Of a stretch of 64,000 nt of DNA, positions 59,218-64,000 are shown piece after piece. Location of the stretch: positions 1,426,001 to 1,490,000 of the forward strand of contig JAUTDP010000004.1 in the NCBI GenBank assembly GCA_033439795.1, read 5' to 3'. Positions within the stretch are counted from its first letter, which is position 1. Each line of letters begins with the position of its first letter. The DNA is from Sordaria brevicollis (lineage: Eukaryota > Ascomycota > Sordariomycetes > Sordariales > Sordariaceae). Under the pieces are notes generated by a model. It was not told the origin of the DNA and did not search any database. It saw only the letters and a program-made list of their open reading frames with translations. The position numbers and the translations under genes are program-made.

Positions 59218-60214
59218 AATATATTAAATAATTTAATTAAATTTATTTAAAAATAAATTAAAATAAAAAATATTAATAATATAGAAAATAATAATTTATT
59301 CGGGTGATTAAAAATATAGTAAATCAATTTAGCGACGGCTTTTATATAAATATTATAATTTAAAACGGCCGGGAAGGCGAAAAAGGCTTTAATTAATTAA
59401 AGAGTATAAACGAAATATAAAGGAGTATAAATACGGCTTTAAAAAGGTTAATATAAAGATAAAATATAAAAAAGGAGGATTTACCCTTTCTTTAATATAT
59501 AAAAGAATTTATTATTAATAAGGAATTTAATAATATATTCGAAATTAATCTTAATATCGGTATTAATTATATTAAATATAAGGGTCGGCGAAGGAAGGCA
59601 AAAAGGAAACGAATTTTCGCTTTTATCCTCGTCGGAGGTTTTTATTATTTTATAGAATACTTTAATATATTTTTAACGGGGAATAAATATTTCGAATCGA
59701 TTATTATTATTAATAAAAGAAAAAAAAATTTAAAAAAGCCTAAACGATAGGGAATTTTTATATTTAGGGAAAGAAATCTTTATATTAAAATAAATTATAA
59801 TAAGGACGTAACCGCTATAGGGGGGGTAAAAGAAAATAGAAGGAATAAAAAAGAATTTAACGGTTAAGAAATTTAAAGGGTAAATAAACGGAAAAGTAGA
59901 AAGCGGAAGGCGGTAATAAATAAAGGGACGGGACGGCGGATTAAAAGGGCGGAATAATCTAATATTTTAATATAACGGTAAATAGAAGGGATAAAACGGA
60001 TATTAATTGCATTAACGGTAGGTATGTACTACGATCGTAGAACGCCGAAGAAGCGGCGCAAATAGGTCCGCGCCGGGAAATATAGCCGGGGTTTTTATCC
60101 GGGGCGCTTAATACCTACTAGTACAGTTTTATCCTACGGGGAATCGGAAATAAACCCTATACTATATTAGCGCTATAGATTTAGCTAGGGAATAAAAATC
60201 TTACTTACTTACTT

Positions 60215-61133
60215 ATCGATTAAAATAAAATATTAAAGGTTTTAGTTAATTATAAAAAGAAAGAATGATTAAATAGGTCGTTACCTTCGCAGTTTAATAG
60301 ATTTTTAATTAAATAGAAATTCTCTTCCGTCTTCGTTTTAATGTATTAATAAATAAAAATAAAAGAAAATAAAGAAAAGAAAATTAAAAATAATGAGCGA
60401 ATTCGTTTCGCCGCTCCTCTTTTAATTTAATTATTAAGCGGTATTTATTTAATCGTTTTAACAAAAATATTTATAATAAAATTCTTTCGGCTTTCATTCT
60501 ATCGTTTAAATAAATTTGGAATTATTTTTATATTTATAGTTAATTAATTATTACGAATTACGTATTTACTATTTAAAAATATTTGAATATAATATAATAA
60601 AACGTTTTTCGTTTTAATCCGTATAAATAAATAAGGGTATTAATATTGGGGATTTTCCTTTAGAAAAAGAAGGTTCTAAAGCCGATTACTTCCGTTTTCG
60701 TTTAGACGAGGAGGGAATTCTTCGTTTTCGTTAATAAATAATAATTTTTATTATTTTCCGAAAGTTAGGTTTTCTTCCGCTTTTTTTTTTTTAACCGATT
60801 ATATACCGTTTTATTACGGTATTATTAAATTTCGGGTCGAAATTAATAATTATAAATTTATACCGCCGATTTAATTTAGTTATTATTATTATTAATTAAT
60901 AATTATAATACGATATTTTTTTTTTCGTAGCGTCCTTTAATTATATTTTTCGATTAAGGGTTAAAGGTTCCAGCGGTTATAATAATTAAGTAAATACGCC
61001 CGTTACTAAAAGCGGTCCTATTATAATTATTATAAAATTCTTCGTTGGTATTTATTTTTCTATTTATTTAATTTTAATAATATTATTTTCTAATCTATTA
61101 ATAAATAATTGACTTTTTATTTGTTTTATTCTT
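60215..61133 (-). mobile_element. LINE-J fragment, minus strand
   Basis: Equivalent to LINE-B 26143-27060, thus overlapping in content with LINE-G and not its continuation. It holds the ORF2 C-terminal region. It is cut by LINE-K at 61133 and probably goes on past the window end. Confidence 0.85.
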
Positions 61134-64000
61134 TTCATCCTCTTTATTACCCCATTGTACCGCAAACTAGCCACGGTCAAAAACACGATCACGGTCGGCT
61201 TCGCCAACGATACCAACATCGTCGCTGTAGCGAAGACTACCGAAGAGAACTATAGGATACTTCAAGCGGCATAGGAAATTTACTCCGAGTAAGTAGGGGA
61301 GAGAAAAATAGAATTCGAAGCGAATAAAACGGAGTTAATATATTTTACGCGGACGAGGGCACTAAGAACGGAGACTCTCCAATTCGGGGATATTATACTT
61401 CAACCGACGGAATCGATAAAATTCCTAAGCGTTTAATTAAACTATAAATTCAATTATCGAACCTACGCGGAAATTATTAAGAAAAAAATAAAAACTCAAA
61501 CGAATATATTAATTTAATTAGTTATAAAGATTTGGGGTTACTCCTTCGTTCGTATAAAGGAGATTTATATTAAATATATTCGAAATGCGATTATATATAG
61601 AATTTTAGCCTTTTATTAACCGATAAAAGTATATAATAAACCCCGAAGGATAATAATCGGATTAATTAAATATTAAATTAAATATTTAAAAATCGTTATT
61701 AAGGCGTATAAAACTACGCTAATATAGAATTTTAAAACGGAAATTTTTTACCCGCTATTCGACTTCTACTTTAATAAATGGGTAAAGGCTTTCGAAGAGA
61801 AATTCGCCCGTACGGATTAAATTAGGTTTATTTAAGGAATAATAGTCTAAATAATTAATTATATTTAAATAAAACGAATAAAAAGTCGATTATTTATTAA
61901 TAGACCGGAAAGTAATACCACTAAAGTTAAATAAATAGAGGAATAAATACCGACGGAGAAATTTATAACGATTATAATAGGACCGTTCCTAATAATAGGC
62001 GTACCCGCTTAACCGTTATAGCCGTTAAAATTTTTAACCTTTAATTAAGAAATATAATTAAAAAACGTTATAAAAAAAGAATAAATATTATACTATAATT
62101 ATTAATTAATAATAACGGTAATTAAATTAAATTAGCGGTATAAATTTACAATTATTAACTTCGACCCGAAGTTTAATAATATTGCGATAAAACGGTATAT
62201 AATCGGTTAGAAAAAGAAGAAGCGGAAGAAAATCCAATTTTCGGAGGATAATAAGGATTATTATTTATTAACGAAAGCGAAAAATTCCCTCCTCGTTTAA
62301 ATAAGAATAAAAATAATCGGTTTTAAAGCCTTCTTTTTCTAAAGGAGAATCCCCGATATTAATACCCCTATTTATTTATATAAATTAAGACGAAAAACGT
62401 TCTATTATATTACGTTCGAATATTTCCGGATAATAAATACGTAATTCGTAATAATCGATTAGTTATAAACGTAAAAATAATTTTAAATTTATTTAAATAA
62501 TAAAATTAAAGCCGAAAAGATCTTATTATAAATACTTCGGTTAGGACGATTAAATAAATACCGCCTAATAATCGAATTAAAAAAAAAATGGCGAAACGAA
62601 TTTATTTATTACTTTTAATTTTCTTTTCTTCCTTTTCTTTTACTTTTATTTACTAATATATTAAAACGAAAACGGAGGAGGATTTCCATTTAGTTAAAAA
62701 TTTATCGGGCCGCGAAGGCGACGACCTATTTAATTATTATTTCTTTTTATAATTAATTAAAATTTTTAATATTTTATTATTATTAGCGAATAAATAGTTC
62801 TATTCGTCGAATTAATAAATATATTAACGTATAATATTAATTACGAATTAACGCTAAGTGAATTAATTATTATTAATAAGAATGGGATTAATAAAACGAA
62901 TAATTAGCGAATTAATTTCTATCGGAGAATTATTATAAGAAAATATATAAATATTATTATTATTCGGAGGAATTTTACTATTACTGCTACGAAGTAAATT
63001 ACTGCTATTATTATAAAATAAATTATTACTATTATTATAGAAGATACTATTTAAAAGAATATAATTGCCGATTAAATTATCTTTATTAGAAAAGAGAAGT
63101 TCGTAATAATTTTTTTAAAAATAATCGTTAACCGATTATTTTTTATAGCGAATAAATTATTTTAAAGTATTAATAAAGTTATTATTAATAAAGCGAAGGC
63201 GAATCGCGCTAATAAACTCTTTAATAACGATATAGAGGCGGATAAAATAATTACGGAATTCGCTATTAATTAGGTCTTTATTAATAACCTTCTCTTAAAA
63301 AATATTATAAAGATTGTAAAAGCCGCGAAATATATCGATTATATAATATAAAATTATTAAAATATATTAAATAGCCTAATTAAATTTATTTAAAAACGAA
63401 TTAAAATAGGAAACGTTAATAATATAAAAAATAGTAATTTATTCGGGTAATTAGAAATATAATAAATCGATTTAATAATAGCCTTTATATAAATATCGTA
63501 ACCCGAAACGGCCGGGAAAGAGAAAAAGGCCTTAATTAATTAAAGGGTATAGGCGAAATATAAAAGAATATAAATATAATTTCAAAGAAATTAATATAAA
63601 GATAAAATATAATAAAGGGAGGATTTACCCTTTTTCTAATATATAAAAAAATTTATTACTAATAAAGCGTTTAATAATATATTCGAAATTAATTTTAATA
63701 TCGGTATTAACCGTATTAAATATAAGGGTTGGCGAAAGAAAATAAAAAGGAAATAAATTTTTGCCTTTATCCTCGTTAAAAATTTCTATTATTTTATAGA
63801 ACGCTTTAATGCGTTTTTAACGGGGAATAACTATTTTAAATCGATTATTATTATTAAAGGAAGGAAAAGCTTAAAAAAACCTAGAAAAATAAAGGGTTTT
63901 TATATTTAAGGGAAGGAAATCCTTATATTAATATAAACCGTAATAGAAACGTAACTATAATAAAGGGAAAAAGAAGATAGAAGGAGTAAAAAAAGGTTTA
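61134..64000 (+). mobile_element. LINE-K, 5'-truncated LINE, runs off the window
   Basis: Starts inside the RT domain (equivalent to LINE-A 9349) and is still in ORF3 or its tail at the window end. The first 270 bp are nearly unmutated: VGFANDTNIVAVAKTTEENY at about 61193-61255 shows the RT catalytic region with only one Asp changed. RIP then increases steadily. ORF2 ends near 62610; the ORF3 core with KAKANRANKLFNNDIEADK lies at about 63198-63250. Confidence 0.9.

Larger units (their letters stand above)
57003..60214 (+). mobile_element. LINE-H, 5'-truncated LINE, plus strand, split by LINE-I
   Basis: About 2.19 kb of LINE equivalent to LINE-A from about 10385 to the 3' end, with tail CTTACTTACTTA. 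It carries the ORF2 C-terminus, ORF3 and the 3' hairpin (about 60050). LINE-I (58016-59023) is inserted in ORF3. No target-site duplication joins its two flanks, so the 5' side may be a recombination joint rather than a plain insertion end. Confidence 0.87.

Noticed and set aside
55115..60214. LINE-G plus LINE-H as one twin-primed insertion with an inverted 5' part
   Set aside because: The inverted and direct parts overlap by about 1 kb of element sequence and no flanking duplication is found, which twin priming does not predict.
1..64000. tRNA, rRNA, CRISPR, bacterial operons or a replication origin
   Set aside because: No cloverleaf, rRNA core motif, regular spacer array or ribosome-binding pattern was seen; composition and element types are fungal.

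Overview
The window looks like a gene-free, transposon-only heterochromatic block from a filamentous ascomycete. Almost every base belongs to a nested stack of retrotransposons degraded by repeat-induced point mutation (RIP). The sequence is very AT-rich. CpA and TpG are nearly absent while CpG survives, TpA is in large excess, and reading frames are broken almost only at former CAA, CAG and TGG codons. No host gene, tRNA, rRNA or CRISPR array was found.

Layout. (1) About 1-14391: a Ty3/Gypsy chromovirus on the minus strand (here GYP-1). A 750-bp TIR-bounded, hardly mutated insert (1078-1827) interrupts its integrase, and a full-length LINE (LINE-A, 5609-12570, plus strand) interrupts its gag region. 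Its primer-binding site (14332-14343) is intact. (2) 14392-15905: a LINE fragment fused to LINE-C. (3) 15906-37694: LINE-C on the minus strand, split by three later insertions: a complete Gypsy element with 307-bp LTRs (GYP-2, 17297-24547), a full-length LINE (LINE-B, 24577-31543, minus) and a 5'-truncated LINE (LINE-M, 35521-37556, plus). (4) 37695-55114: a second chromovirus (GYP-3, plus), split by a Mutator-like DNA transposon (40641-44525) and a full-length LINE (LINE-F, 46367-53330). (5) 55115-64000: a mosaic of partial LINEs in alternating orientation (G, H, I, J, K).

Target-site duplications were read directly for LINE-A (12 bp), LINE-B (14), LINE-F (15), LINE-M (14), LINE-I (18), GYP-2 (5) and the Mutator-like element (8). 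They fix the order of nesting. All LINEs belong to one Tad-like family of about 6.96 kb: ORF1 (gag-like), ORF2 (endonuclease, reverse transcriptase, Cys/His C-terminus) and an unexpected third reading frame between ORF2 and the 3' end, which I do not recognise. The LINEs end in a conserved hairpin followed by a short TTAC-type tail.

Three patterns stand out. RIP fades toward the outer edge of each element, most clearly in the two GYP-2 LTRs, which show mirror-image gradients. The gag zinc knuckles of all three Gypsy elements have had all four CCHC ligands turned to tyrosine. A third LINE ORF is held in the same frame in several copies. All protein calls come from reading translations by eye; domain limits are approximate unless a repeat or TSD fixes them.
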